Shown: positions 44,520 to 52,928, numbered from the stretch's first letter. The stretch: DNA of 64,000 bases from Microlunatus capsulatus (GCF_017876495.1 NZ_JAGIOB010000001.1:4340001-4404000), one strand, 5' to 3'. Translations and numbers: made by a program. Notes: generated from the sequence alone by a model not told the origin.

Positions 44520-45167
44520 GTGTCTGTCGACGTCATCCTGCCCTGTCTCGACGAGAGCGAGGCCCTGCCCTGGGTGCTGGGGCGGATCCCGGCCGGCATG
44601 CGTGCGCTGGTGGTCGACAACGGGTCTCGCGACGACTCCGTCGCCACCGCTCGGCGGCTCGGCGCCGAGGTGGTGCTGGCCCCGGTCCGCGGCTACGGGG
44701 CCGCCTGCGCCGCCGGGCTGGGGCACAGCCGGGCCGACGTGGTCGTGACGCTCGACTGCGACGGCAGCGTCGACCCCGATGAGCTGCCGGCTCTCGTGGC
44801 TCCCGTGCTGGACGACGAGCTCGACCTGGTGATCGGTCGACGCGTCCCGGTCGGCCGCGCTGCCTACCCGCTGCACCTGCGCTTCGCCAACCGGGAGCTG
44901 GCGCGCCGGCTGTCCCGGCGCACCGGCGTGACCATCCAGGACTGCGGGCCGGTCCGGGTCGGCCGGCGTCAGGGCCTGCTCGACCTGGACGTGCTCGACC
45001 AGCGGTCCGGGTACCCGGCGGAGACGGTCGTCAAGGCTGCGGCCGCGGGTTACCGGATCGGACAGCTCCCGGTCAGCTACCGGGTCAGGACCGGACGCTC
45101 GAAGGTGACCGGGACCCCGCTGGGGATCTGGCGAGCGGTGCGCGACTCCTCGGCCGCCCTGCGATGA
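44520..45167 (+). CDS. GT2 family glycosyltransferase (DPM-like)
   Basis: A 215-residue family 2 glycosyltransferase. It begins VDVILPCLDESEALPWVLGR, has VVTLDCDGSVDPDEL as the metal-binding DxD region and SYRVRTGRSKVTGT near the end, as in dolichol-phosphate mannose synthases. It would load a sugar onto polyprenyl phosphate, feeding the GT-C enzyme. GTG 44520 lacks a near ribosome site and may be leaderless. Its stop overlaps the next ATG. Confidence 0.88.
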   Translation: MSVDVILPCLDESEALPWVLGRIPAGMRALVVDNGSRDDSVATARRLGAEVVLAPVRGYGAACAAGLGHSRADVVVTLDCDGSVDPDELPALVAPVLDDELDLVIGRRVPVGRAAYPLHLRFANRELARRLSRRTGVTIQDCGPVRVGRRQGLLDLDVLDQRSGYPAETVVKAAAAGYRIGQLPVSYRVRTGRSKVTGTPLGIWRAVRDSSAALR

Positions 45168-46513
45168 CCCGTGGACGTGCCGAGACGCTGATCGTGCTCG
45201 CCAAGGAGCCCCGGCCCGGCCGCGTCAAGACGAGGCTGCAGGCGTCGTTCTCCCCGGAGGAGGCGGCCCAGCTCGCCGCCGCCGCGCTGGAGGACAGCCT
45301 GTCGGCCGTCGAGACGGCGGAGGTGCCTCACCAGGTCGTCGCGTGGGACGGACCGGGACGCTGGTGGCGGCAGCGGTTGGGCGACCGTGGCCATGTCGTC
45401 GTCGACCAGCCGGACGGCGACCTCAGCACCCGGCTGGCCGCCGCCTTCCGTGGGGCGGCTGCTGCCGACGCCGGCCGGGTCGACGGCCCCCGGTGCCGCC
45501 TGCTGATCGGGATGGACACTCCGCAGGTCACCCCCTCTCTGCTCCGGACCAGCTGGGAAGGTGCCGACGCCGTGCTGGGTCTGACGCCCGACGGCGGCTT
45601 CTGGGCGATCGGTCTCGCCGGCGTCGACCCGGACCTCTGCTTCAGCGGCATCCCGATGTCCACCCCCCGGACCGGCGCCGCGCAGCTGAACCGGCTGGTC
45701 GAGCTGGGGCTCGACGTCAAGCTGCTGCCGCCGCTCCGGGACGTCGACGAACCCGCCGACGCCGAGGCCGTCGCCTACCACCACCCCGACCTCGGGTTCT
45801 CCGTGCTGCACCGGCAGCTGCTCGACCGACGACCCGAGCAGCCCGCCGACCGGCTCTTCGACCGCGCCTACCTGGGCGGACCGCTCCGGTCGGACGGCGG
45901 CACCGGGGACGTGCTCGCGATCGACGTGGCCCGGTGGAGCGGTGCCGCCGACGCCGTCGACCAGCTGATCGTGAGCCGCTGCGAAGCCCCCGTCCTCGAC
46001 CTCGGCTGCGGCCCGGGCCGGCTGGTCCGAGCCGTCACCGACACCGGGCGGCCGGCGCTGGGGATCGACAGCTCCGCCGCAGCGGTCGAGCTCTGCCAGC
46101 GGCGTGGTGCGCCGGCCCTGCGTTCCCGCGTCGAGGACCCGCTCCCGGCCGAGGGGCGATGGGGAACGGTCCTGCTGATCGACGGGAACATCGGCATCGG
46201 GGGCGATGTCCGCCGGTTGCTGAACCGGTGCCGCGAGCTCGTCGCGCCCGGCGGACTCATCATCTGCGAGGTGGACGACCGTGCGGACGGCCACCAGCAG
46301 GCCGACGTCGTCCTGCGCAGCAGCGGCGCGAGCTCCACCCAGATGGCCTGGAGCCGGATCGGCGCCAGCGCCCTCGCCGAGCTCGCCGCCCACCTGGACC
46401 TCTGGGTGAGCGAGCAGTGGTCCGCCGAGGGTCGGACCTTCGTCACCCTCCGCTCCACCGGGCAGCGCTCCGACCCGGGAGATCCCGCCCACGAGGACGT
46501 CGGCCGACCGTAA
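45164..46513 (+). CDS. DUF2064 (TIGR04282-like) - methyltransferase fusion
   Basis: A 449-residue fusion. Residues 1-215 are a DUF2064 nucleotidyltransferase-like GT-A domain (AKEPRPGRVKTRL, LLIGMDTPQVTP, LTPDGGFWAIGL); relatives are named TIGR04282 arsenosugar biosynthesis glycosyltransferases in NCBI models. Residues about 275-440 form a class I SAM methyltransferase (VLDLGCGPGRLVRAV, PGGLIICEV). The ATG overlaps the GT2 stop by four bases. The fusion links sugar and methyl transfer in one polypeptide; its product is unknown. Confidence 0.82.
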   Translation: MTRGRAETLIVLAKEPRPGRVKTRLQASFSPEEAAQLAAAALEDSLSAVETAEVPHQVVAWDGPGRWWRQRLGDRGHVVVDQPDGDLSTRLAAAFRGAAAADAGRVDGPRCRLLIGMDTPQVTPSLLRTSWEGADAVLGLTPDGGFWAIGLAGVDPDLCFSGIPMSTPRTGAAQLNRLVELGLDVKLLPPLRDVDEPADAEAVAYHHPDLGFSVLHRQLLDRRPEQPADRLFDRAYLGGPLRSDGGTGDVLAIDVARWSGAADAVDQLIVSRCEAPVLDLGCGPGRLVRAVTDTGRPALGIDSSAAAVELCQRRGAPALRSRVEDPLPAEGRWGTVLLIDGNIGIGGDVRRLLNRCRELVAPGGLIICEVDDRADGHQQADVVLRSSGASSTQMAWSRIGASALAELAAHLDLWVSEQWSAEGRTFVTLRSTGQRSDPGDPAHEDVGRP

Positions 46514-46559
46514 GCGTCGACATCTCCCGCGGGCCAGGACCGACGCCCAGACTCAGCTC

Positions 46560-47138
46560 ATGAGCTTCCTCATCGACCGGGCCGGATCCGCGGCAGAGCG
46601 CCGGGTCCGTCGCTTCCAGCAGAGCCTCGGCACGCCGGCCCGGACGACGCGGACCACGGTGGTCGTCGGCCGCGTCCTCGGCGGCGCCTTCCTCGTCTGC
46701 TTCCTCACCGGCCTGTACAGCCACTTCCTGCAGGACCCGCGGCCGTGGATGCGGTTCCCCACGTGGCCGGCCCGCCTCTACCAGGTGAGCCAGGGCCTGC
46801 ACGTGGCGACCGGCATCGCGTGCATCCCGTTGCTGCTGGCGAAGCTCTGGACCGTCTACCCGTTGCTGTTCGCCTTCCCGCCGTTCCGCACCGTGCGCCA
46901 AGCCCTGGAGCGTGCCTCCATCGGGGTCCTGGTCGCCACCTCAGTGGTGCAGCTGGCCACAGGGCTCCTCAACACCTACCAGTGGTATCCGTTCCCCTTC
47001 GTGTTCCGGACAGCGCACTACGCGCTGGCCTGGATCATCGTCGGATCCCTCGTCCTGCACGTCGGCGTCCAGCTGCCGAAGATCCTGCAGTTCTGGCGAG
47101 GGCAGCGGGCTTCGAGTGCACCGGACGGCGACCTCTGA
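46560..47138 (+). CDS. Membrane cytochrome b-like protein
   Basis: A 192-residue membrane protein with four helices and histidines at positions expected for two b hemes: one in YSHFLQ, one in GLHVATG, one in TAHYAL and one in LVLHVGVQ. It would bring electrons to or from the molybdopterin enzyme encoded next. It overlaps the following gene (TGATG). A CCGTAAGCG string lies in its upstream region. Confidence 0.72.
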   Translation: MSFLIDRAGSAAERRVRRFQQSLGTPARTTRTTVVVGRVLGGAFLVCFLTGLYSHFLQDPRPWMRFPTWPARLYQVSQGLHVATGIACIPLLLAKLWTVYPLLFAFPPFRTVRQALERASIGVLVATSVVQLATGLLNTYQWYPFPFVFRTAHYALAWIIVGSLVLHVGVQLPKILQFWRGQRASSAPDGDL

Positions 47139-47782
47139 TGGCGGACCCGGCGGGTGGGCGCCGCAACGGGGGCACCGACGCGGCGGACGTGTTCCCGCGG
47201 CGGGCCTTCCTGGCCACGGTGGCCACGGCCACGGCGGCCGTCACCCTGCTGACGGCGGGCCAGACCGTCCCGGCCCTGCGGGCGGTCAACGTCTTCGGTC
47301 CGCGGGACGGGTCTGGTCCGCAAGGGCTGCCGGTCAACAAGACCGCGGTCTCCGCCGAGGTGGTCCCCGGCGCCACCGACCCCGGCTGGCGGCTGCTGGT
47401 GACGGCAGGACGCACGACGAGGTCCTGGTCCCGTCCCGAGCTGCTCGCTCTGCCGCAGACCGAGGTCAGGCTGCCGATCGCCTGCGTCGAGGGGTGGAGC
47501 GCCAGCGCCCTGTGGTCCGGGGTACCGCTCCGCGACCTGCTGGACGCGGTCGACGCCGACCCCCGCGCGGACCTCCAGATCAGCAGCATCCAGCCGCGAG
47601 GGGCCTACCGGGTCGTCGAGATGGGACCGGAGTTCGCCCGGCACCCGGACACCCTGGTCGCCCTCGGCCTGAACGGCTCGACCCTCGACCTCGACCACGG
47701 CTTCCCGGCGCGGATGATCGCCCCGAACCGTCCTGGTGTCCTCCAGACCAAGTGGCTGCAACGGATCGAGGTGCTGACGTGA
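47138..47782 (+). CDS. Molybdopterin-dependent oxidoreductase (sulfite oxidase-like)
   Basis: A 214-residue secreted enzyme of the sulfite oxidase molybdopterin family. A twin-arginine leader (FPRRAFLATVA, residues 19-29) indicates folded export through Tat. The molybdenum ligand Cys116 is in IACVEGWSAS, and the region MIAPNRPGVLQTKWLQRIEV is typical. It is shorter than sulfite oxidase, having only the Moco domain. It works with the cytochrome b partner encoded before it. Confidence 0.82.
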   Translation: MADPAGGRRNGGTDAADVFPRRAFLATVATATAAVTLLTAGQTVPALRAVNVFGPRDGSGPQGLPVNKTAVSAEVVPGATDPGWRLLVTAGRTTRSWSRPELLALPQTEVRLPIACVEGWSASALWSGVPLRDLLDAVDADPRADLQISSIQPRGAYRVVEMGPEFARHPDTLVALGLNGSTLDLDHGFPARMIAPNRPGVLQTKWLQRIEVLT

Positions 47783-48381
47783 GGGTCCTCCGCGGACTGG
47801 TGACCGCGACCGGGCTGACCCTTCTGGGGCTGGCCGGGCTCCTCGAGCTGCTCCTCCGCCGCCGTTCCCCGACCACCGGGCCCGGCCCGCAACCCCGTGC
47901 CGCGCCGGATCCGGAGGAACCAGCTCCGCTGAGCGCCGCTGTGCGGCGGACGCGGCTGGTGCTGGGAGCGGTGGGCGTGGGCGTGGGCGCGTACGGACTC
48001 CTCGTCCTGCTCCGCACGGTCCCGGGGGGCGAGCAGCTCGGGATCCTGGTCTGGCTCGCCGGAGCCGTCGTGCTCCACGACGCGGTCCTGGTGCCCACCG
48101 TCTCGCTCGTCCGTGCCGGCGCGCACCGGACCGGGCGCCGGCTTCCCGGGGGTGCTGTCGCGCTCGTCGACGGCGGACTCGTGGTGATCGGCCTCCTGTC
48201 CCTGGTCGTCCTCCCGGAGATCTGGGCCCAGAGCCGCGGCCCGCTCAACCCGAGCATCCTGCCCGGCCACTACGGGTCTGCCCTCGCCATCACGTGGCTC
48301 GTGGTCGCCGTGGTCACCGCATCGGGCGCGGCCGTCCTCGTCGCCCTGCACCGTCGGGAGCGGCTGCCCGGCAGGCCGTAG
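47779..48381 (+). CDS. Membrane protein of the Mo-oxidoreductase operon
   Basis: A 200-residue hydrophobic protein with about five helices, including LLVLLRTVPGGEQLGILVWL and SILPGHYGSALAITWLVV. Histidines are few. GTG 47779 overlaps the oxidoreductase stop (GTGA), so the three genes are coupled. No family recognised; it may be a membrane anchor or an assembly factor for the redox complex. Confidence 0.7.
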   Translation: MRVLRGLVTATGLTLLGLAGLLELLLRRRSPTTGPGPQPRAAPDPEEPAPLSAAVRRTRLVLGAVGVGVGAYGLLVLLRTVPGGEQLGILVWLAGAVVLHDAVLVPTVSLVRAGAHRTGRRLPGGAVALVDGGLVVIGLLSLVVLPEIWAQSRGPLNPSILPGHYGSALAITWLVVAVVTASGAAVLVALHRRERLPGRP

Positions 48382-48504
48382 CCGAGCTGGACCCGCTCGA
48401 CCCGGGGACGTCCTGGTCGGCGCTGGTCAGGACGGGCCCGCTACCTCGACGCCGCCGTCGGCGACGCGCTGACGGCGCACAAGCTGTCCTCGCTCCGGAG
48501 ACGG

Positions 48505-49884
48505 TCAGCCGGCAGGCAGGGGCAGCGTGAGACGGAAGTGGGCCCCGGTTCCTCCAGGGCGGGGTTCGAGGCAGATGAGGTCGCCACCGTGGGTGCGGGC
48601 GGTGGCGCGGGCGATGGCGAGCCCGAGCCCGGACCCGCCGGTGTCGGCGGCCCGAGCGTGATCGAGACGGACCAGTCGGTCGAAGATGCTCTCGCGTGCT
48701 GCGGCTGGTATCCCGTGCCCGTCGTCTGTGACGTCGACGACGACCGAGGTAGTCGTCGTGAGGGTCGTGACCGCGATCGAGCCGGTGCCCTCCACCGCTC
48801 GCCGCGCGTTGTCGAAGAGGTTGCGCAGCAGACCCTGGAGGGCGGCCGGGTCGCCGAGGACGGTGGTGCCGACCCCCGAGATGGTGATGGTCAGGGCAGG
48901 GGCGAGGAGCTGGGCCCGCGCCGCCTCGTCCGCGACCAGCCGGCTCAGCTCGACGGGCTCGCGCCGATCGGGCGTACCGGCGTCGAGCCGGGCGATGGCC
49001 AGGAGGTCGTCGACCAGCCGGCCCGCCCGGCGCGCTTCGCCGACCAGCAGCATCTCCAGCCGGTCGAGGTCCTCGTCGGTCATGGTGTCGCGGTGCTGGA
49101 GCAGTGTCTCGGCGGCAGCCTGCAGGCCGGTGAGGGGGGTGCGCAGCTCGTGAGCGGCGTCGGCCAGGAAGCGGCGAACCCGGTCCTCGGCCTCCCGGGC
49201 GTTCGCCTCGGCGCCTTCCAGCTCGTCGAGCATGTCGTCGAAGGCAAGGGCCGTGCGTCCGATCTCGGTCGTCGTGCGGCGGGGCCGGAGCCGGTCACCG
49301 CGGGAGCCGGCCGCGATGGTCTGGGCCAGCGACGCCATCACCTCCAGCGGGTGCAGGGCGAGCCGGACCGCGACCACGGCGAGGGCAGTGCCCAGGCCCA
49401 GAGCCAGCAGCCCGCTGGCGAGCAGGATCCGGCTCAGGTCGTCGAGCCCCTCCGACCTCAGGGACGTGCCGACACCCAGGCTCAGCTGCGCGCCGTCGGC
49501 ACGGCCCGGACCGGCCAGCCGGGTGCTCACCGTCCGCACACCTGTGCTGGTGGGAACCGGGCTGCCGAGCAAGGTGCCGTCGCGGAGCTCGAGTGACACG
49601 AGGACACCGTCGGCGGTGACGCGGTTCACGATCTGCTGGGGACGGACACCGGAGCGAGCCAGCTGGCGGGCCAGCTGAGCGCGGCCGGTGAGGAGGGCGT
49701 CGAGGCTCCGGTCGGACTGGGCGGCGAAGACCGTCCTGACCGAGAAGGACAAGATCACGAGCACGACGGTGAGGACCACCAGCACACCGGCGACGACGCG
49801 CAGCCGGAGTGACGTGGTGGCGATCGACCTCCCCGTCTCTGGCCCGCGCGAGGCGGGCCGCTCCTCGGTTCCGGCAGAGCTCAC
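48505..49884 (-). CDS. Sensor histidine kinase (2)
   Basis: A 459-residue kinase with two helices enclosing an external sensor (residues about 50-145), a HAMP linker, the histidine box AHELRTPLTG and intact ATPase boxes (NLFDNARRAV, VTDDGHGIPA, GGSGLGLAIAR). GTG 49884 overlaps the response regulator stop. The pair resembles PhoP/PhoQ- and TcrA/Y-like systems. Confidence 0.92.
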   Translation of the reverse strand: MSSAGTEERPASRGPETGRSIATTSLRLRVVAGVLVVLTVVLVILSFSVRTVFAAQSDRSLDALLTGRAQLARQLARSGVRPQQIVNRVTADGVLVSLELRDGTLLGSPVPTSTGVRTVSTRLAGPGRADGAQLSLGVGTSLRSEGLDDLSRILLASGLLALGLGTALAVVAVRLALHPLEVMASLAQTIAAGSRGDRLRPRRTTTEIGRTALAFDDMLDELEGAEANAREAEDRVRRFLADAAHELRTPLTGLQAAAETLLQHRDTMTDEDLDRLEMLLVGEARRAGRLVDDLLAIARLDAGTPDRREPVELSRLVADEAARAQLLAPALTITISGVGTTVLGDPAALQGLLRNLFDNARRAVEGTGSIAVTTLTTTTSVVVDVTDDGHGIPAAARESIFDRLVRLDHARAADTGGSGLGLAIARATARTHGGDLICLEPRPGGTGAHFRLTLPLPAG

Positions 49885-50552
49885 CGGGCTGGCCCCAGCT
49901 GGTAGCCGCGGTTGCGGACCGTGTGGACCAGCCGCGGCTCGCCCGCAGCCTCGAGCTTGCGGCGGAGCGAGGAGATGTGGACTTCGACGAGGTTGGGGTC
50001 GAAGCCGTCGTAGCCCCAGACGGCGGTCAGGATCTGCAGCTTGGACACCACCCGGTCCTGGTGGGAGGCGAGGTAGCTGAGGAGCCGTCGCTCGGTGTCG
50101 GTGAGGTCGACGAGCCGGCCGGCGCGTTGCACGGTGCTGCCCTCGGGGTCGAGGGTGAGGTCACCGATCGCAGCGACCACGCCGGGGCGCGAACGTCGGA
50201 GCACCGCCTGGACCCGGGCCACGAGCTCGGTCATGGCGAACGGCTTGACGAGGTAGTCGTCGGCGCCACCGGTCAACGCCTCGACGCGGTCGTCGACCGC
50301 GTCGCGGGCCGTCAGCACGAGTACCGCTGCCCGGCTCTGCTGCCGCAGGACCGGCAGCAGAGCGAACCCGTCGCGGCCGGGCAGCATGATGTCCAGCACG
50401 ACCAGATCGGGGCCGTACCTGACCAGGCTCTGCTCGAGGTCGCTCCCGTCAGGCCGGGACTCGACGGTGAACCCCTGCGCCCGGAGCACGGTCTGGACAG
50501 CTAGCCGGACGGTCTCGCTGTCCTCCACCACCAGGATCCGGGCCGCGTGCAC
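49881..50552 (-). CDS. OmpR-family response regulator (2)
   Basis: A 223-residue regulator. The receiver has acidic residues at VEDSET and the phospho-acceptor Asp in VVLDIMLPGRDG; the lysine is in LVKPFAMTE. The C-terminal winged helix ends with HTVRNRGYQLG. GTG 50552 (VHAARILVV) is taken as start. It is divergent, by 163 bases, from a secreted DUF5666-like gene that is a likely target. Confidence 0.92.
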   Translation of the reverse strand: MHAARILVVEDSETVRLAVQTVLRAQGFTVESRPDGSDLEQSLVRYGPDLVVLDIMLPGRDGFALLPVLRQQSRAAVLVLTARDAVDDRVEALTGGADDYLVKPFAMTELVARVQAVLRRSRPGVVAAIGDLTLDPEGSTVQRAGRLVDLTDTERRLLSYLASHQDRVVSKLQILTAVWGYDGFDPNLVEVHISSLRRKLEAAGEPRLVHTVRNRGYQLGPAR

Positions 50553-50715
50553 GTCCCCATCATCGGTCCCTCCGGGAAGGCCCGAGGCTCGTTCGGACGC
50601 CGGGGGACCTGAAGGCCTGCTGAAGGCCGGTCCAGGTCCCGGGTGCTCTGACCGTGTCGGTGGCCAGACTGGCCCTGCCCCCAGATCTCCTGGCCGGCTA
50701 GAGAGAAGAGAGAAC

Positions 50716-51177
50716 ATGAACAAGCCCATCCTCCTCCTCGCCTCCGCTGTCTCAGCGCTCGCCCTCGCCGGCGTGGTCGGCGCAGGGGTGGCGTCCGCCG
50801 ACCCGACCGGCACCGCCGCTCCCGAGCCGGCAGCATCTCCCAGCGCCGCAGCGGGCGCGAAGGGTGACCAGGCCCGACGACACCACCGCGGGCTCACCGC
50901 CAGGGCGTTGCACGGCGAGGTGACGCTGGCCGGGAAGCAGCACCGGCAGGTCCAGTTCCAGCGAGGCAGGGTCACCACCGTCGAGGACAGCTCGGTGAGC
51001 GTGCGCAGCGCCGACGGCTTCGTCGCCACCTACACGATCGAGTCCAGCACGAAGATCCGGGTCGCCCAGAAGAAGGCCACTCTCGTTGACGTCGAGGTGG
51101 GCGACCGCGTCCGTGTGTTCGCCGCCAAGGACGGGTCGACGCTGACGGCGACCCGGCTGGTCGACCGGAGGCGGTAG
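50716..51177 (+). CDS. Secreted DUF5666-like protein
   Basis: A 153-residue exported protein: signal peptide (MNKPILLLASAVSALALAGV, cleavage near ASA-DP), an alanine/proline linker, then a small beta-rich domain (TLVDVEVGDRVRVFAAKDGS, TATRLVDRR) like DUF5666 repeats. It lies divergent from a two-component system, suggesting envelope-stress control. No catalytic residues. Function unknown. Confidence 0.65.
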   Translation: MNKPILLLASAVSALALAGVVGAGVASADPTGTAAPEPAASPSAAAGAKGDQARRHHRGLTARALHGEVTLAGKQHRQVQFQRGRVTTVEDSSVSVRSADGFVATYTIESSTKIRVAQKKATLVDVEVGDRVRVFAAKDGSTLTATRLVDRRR

Positions 51178-51230
51178 CACATCGCTGCGGCGGCGTGTCC
51201 GGCGTCGACAAGAGTCGACCCGGGCCGGGC

Positions 51231-51566
51231 TCAGAGGGTCTGGGCCTTGACCAGGAACGGGCTCGCGGCCTTGAGCACCGAGGCGCGGGTCGCGGGCTTC
51301 TCGAACGCGCCCTTGTAGACCCCGCCCTCGGCCTCCTTCTTGCCGAGCACCCCAAGGATGGCCGCGTGCCGGGCCTCGACCCCGAAGATGCTCGCGGCCG
51401 CGGTCAGCAGACCCTTCTCCTTGAGCAGGCTCGGGGCGGCGCCCAGGTAGGCCGACACCCCCAGGTCATCGAAGGTGGATGACGCTGCACGCTCGACCCT
51501 GACGGGCTCTCCCAGAGCCTCGCTGCACCGCCTCGCGACGCCAGCGGGAGCGTTGGGGTCACGCCC
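51231..51566 (-). pseudogene. Truncated ferritin-like (Ferritin_2) protein
   Basis: Only the C-terminal half of a Ferritin_2-type domain is recognisable: TFDDLGVSAYLGAAPSLLKE and IFGVEARHAAILGVL, carrying the second metal motif. The N-terminal half with the first metal ligands is absent. The open frame continues upstream into the attachment site at 51618, without homology. The gene was probably cut by integration or deletion at the island border. The given upper limit is approximate. Confidence 0.6.
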
Positions 51567-51617
51567 CCCCGAGAACAGGAAAACCCTTGCCGAGGACTCC
51601 AGAGAGCCCTGTGACAA

Positions 51618-51673
51618 GGGGTGGTGCTGGTGGGCGACACTGGGATCGAACCAGTGACCTCTTCCGTGTCAGG
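51618..51673 (-). repeat. Island right attachment site (inside tRNA-Val)
   Basis: A 56-base block equal, except one base, to 36868-36923. It runs from the anticodon loop of the intact tRNA-Val through its 3' end and 13 bases beyond. The 3' end of the tRNA faces the island, as expected for integration into a tRNA gene. Confidence 0.88.
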
Positions 51674-51702
51674 GAAGCGCGCTACCGCTGCGCCAATCGC
51701 CC
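51631..51702 (-). tRNA. tRNA-Val (GAC)
   Basis: A complete 72-base cloverleaf: acceptor GGGCGAT pairs with the 3' GTCGCCC (one U-G pair), D-arm, anticodon stem CTTCC/GGAAG with anticodon GAC, T-arm with GGTTCGATCC. The 3' half is duplicated at the left end of the island. Confidence 0.95.
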
Positions 51703-51707
51703 GTGCG

Positions 51708-51778
51708 AGGTGGAGACGGGATTTGAACCCGTGTACACGGATTTGCAGTCCGTTGCCTCGCCTCTCGGCCACTCCACC
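51708..51778 (-). tRNA. tRNA-Cys (GCA)
   Basis: A 71-base tRNA: acceptor GGTGGAG/CTCCACC, anticodon arm GGACTGCAAATCC with GCA, T-arm CGGGTTCAAATCCCG. It is in a cluster with tRNA-Gly upstream and tRNA-Val downstream. Confidence 0.95.
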
Positions 51779-51819
51779 GCGGGGAACTTCCCCCCAGGGG
51801 ACTGGCGAGATGTACTCCG

Positions 51820-51891
51820 AGCGGACGACGGGATTCGAACCCGCGACCCTCACCTTGGCAAGGTGATGCGCTACCACTGCGCCACGTCCGC
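51820..51891 (-). tRNA. tRNA-Gly (GCC)
   Basis: A 72-base tRNA: acceptor GCGGACG/CGTCCGC, anticodon arm CACCTTGCCAAGGTG with GCC, T-arm CGGGTTCGAATCCCG. First gene of the Gly-Cys-Val cluster. Confidence 0.95.
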
Positions 51892-52000
51892 GTGCTCCGG
51901 GGCTTCGTTTCCTGGTCCCCGGCGCGAGATGAAACATTAGCCGAGGCAGGTCCCGGAGTCCAAACCGGGGCCGTCCGGCGGGTCGCACTAGGGTGAGGCC

Positions 52001-52861
52001 ATGGCGTCCGCGACCACCGACCAGCCCCTCCGCACGACCCCGCTCCGGGTGTGGGCGGGCGGTCGTCTGCACGACGACCCGGAGCAGGCCGTGGTGGCGG
52101 TGACCGACCACGGGCTCGTCGTCGGGGACGGGGTGTTCGAGGCCCTCAAGGTCACCGCCGCCGGTCCGTTCGCCCTCCGCCGCCACCTCGAGCGGCTGGA
52201 CCGCTCCGCCGCCTCGCTCGGTCTTCCGCCGGCCGACCACGGCGTCATCCGCGACGCCGTGGCGCAGCTGCTGGAGGGCCAGCAGGTCGAGCTGGGCAAG
52301 ATCCGGATCACCTACACCGCCGGCCGCGGGCCGCTCGGCTCCGGCGCCGCCTACGGGCCGCAGACCCTCGTCGTCGCCCTCGACGCGGCCGAGGCGCCCG
52401 CTCCGTCGACGGTCGTCGTCACCGCGCCCTGGACCCGCAACGAGCACGGGGCCCTGGCCGGGGTGAAGTCGACGTCCTACGCCGAGAACGTCCGGGTCCT
52501 GGCCCACGCCACCGAGCGCGGCGCCAGCGAGGGGCTGATGCTCAACACCGCCGGCCACCTCTGCGAGGGGACCGGCTCCAACGTCTTCGTCGTCCTCGAC
52601 GGCCGGGTCGTCACCCCGCCGCTGGCGGCCGGCGCGCTGGCCGGCATCACCCGCGACCTGGTGCTGGAGTGGACCGACGTCGAGGAGCGGGACCTGACCC
52701 TCGAGGAGGCGCTCGGCGCCGACGAGGTCTTCCTGACCTCCTCGCTGCGCGACGTGCAGCCGGTGCACCGCTGGGACGACACCACGTTCGGCGACCACCC
52801 CGTGACCGACGCCGTCGCGCGCACCTTCGCGGAGCGCTCGGCCGCCGACCTGGAGCCCTGA
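52001..52861 (+). CDS. Class IV aminotransferase (aminodeoxychorismate lyase-like)
   Basis: A 286-residue PLP-dependent fold type IV enzyme. The N-terminal GDGVFE motif (42-47), the PLP lysine Lys156 (AGVKSTSYAEN) and GTGSNVF with LTSSLRDVQPV near the end are typical of 4-amino-4-deoxychorismate lyase (PabC) and close D-amino acid aminotransferases. PabC would form p-aminobenzoate for folate. Other pab genes are not nearby, so the exact reaction is uncertain. Confidence 0.85.
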   Translation: MASATTDQPLRTTPLRVWAGGRLHDDPEQAVVAVTDHGLVVGDGVFEALKVTAAGPFALRRHLERLDRSAASLGLPPADHGVIRDAVAQLLEGQQVELGKIRITYTAGRGPLGSGAAYGPQTLVVALDAAEAPAPSTVVVTAPWTRNEHGALAGVKSTSYAENVRVLAHATERGASEGLMLNTAGHLCEGTGSNVFVVLDGRVVTPPLAAGALAGITRDLVLEWTDVEERDLTLEEALGADEVFLTSSLRDVQPVHRWDDTTFGDHPVTDAVARTFAERSAADLEP

Positions 52862-52928
52862 GGCGGGCCGATTCGGCACCCGGGCCTCGCGTGGGCTAAG
52901 GTTGCCGACGCCTCGCAAGGGGCCCGAG

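Noticed and set aside
51621-51866. Frames reading GIEPVTSSVSG across the tRNA cluster and across the truncated copy at 36.9 kb
   Set aside because: These are translations of antisense tRNA sequence, a well-known source of false proteins.
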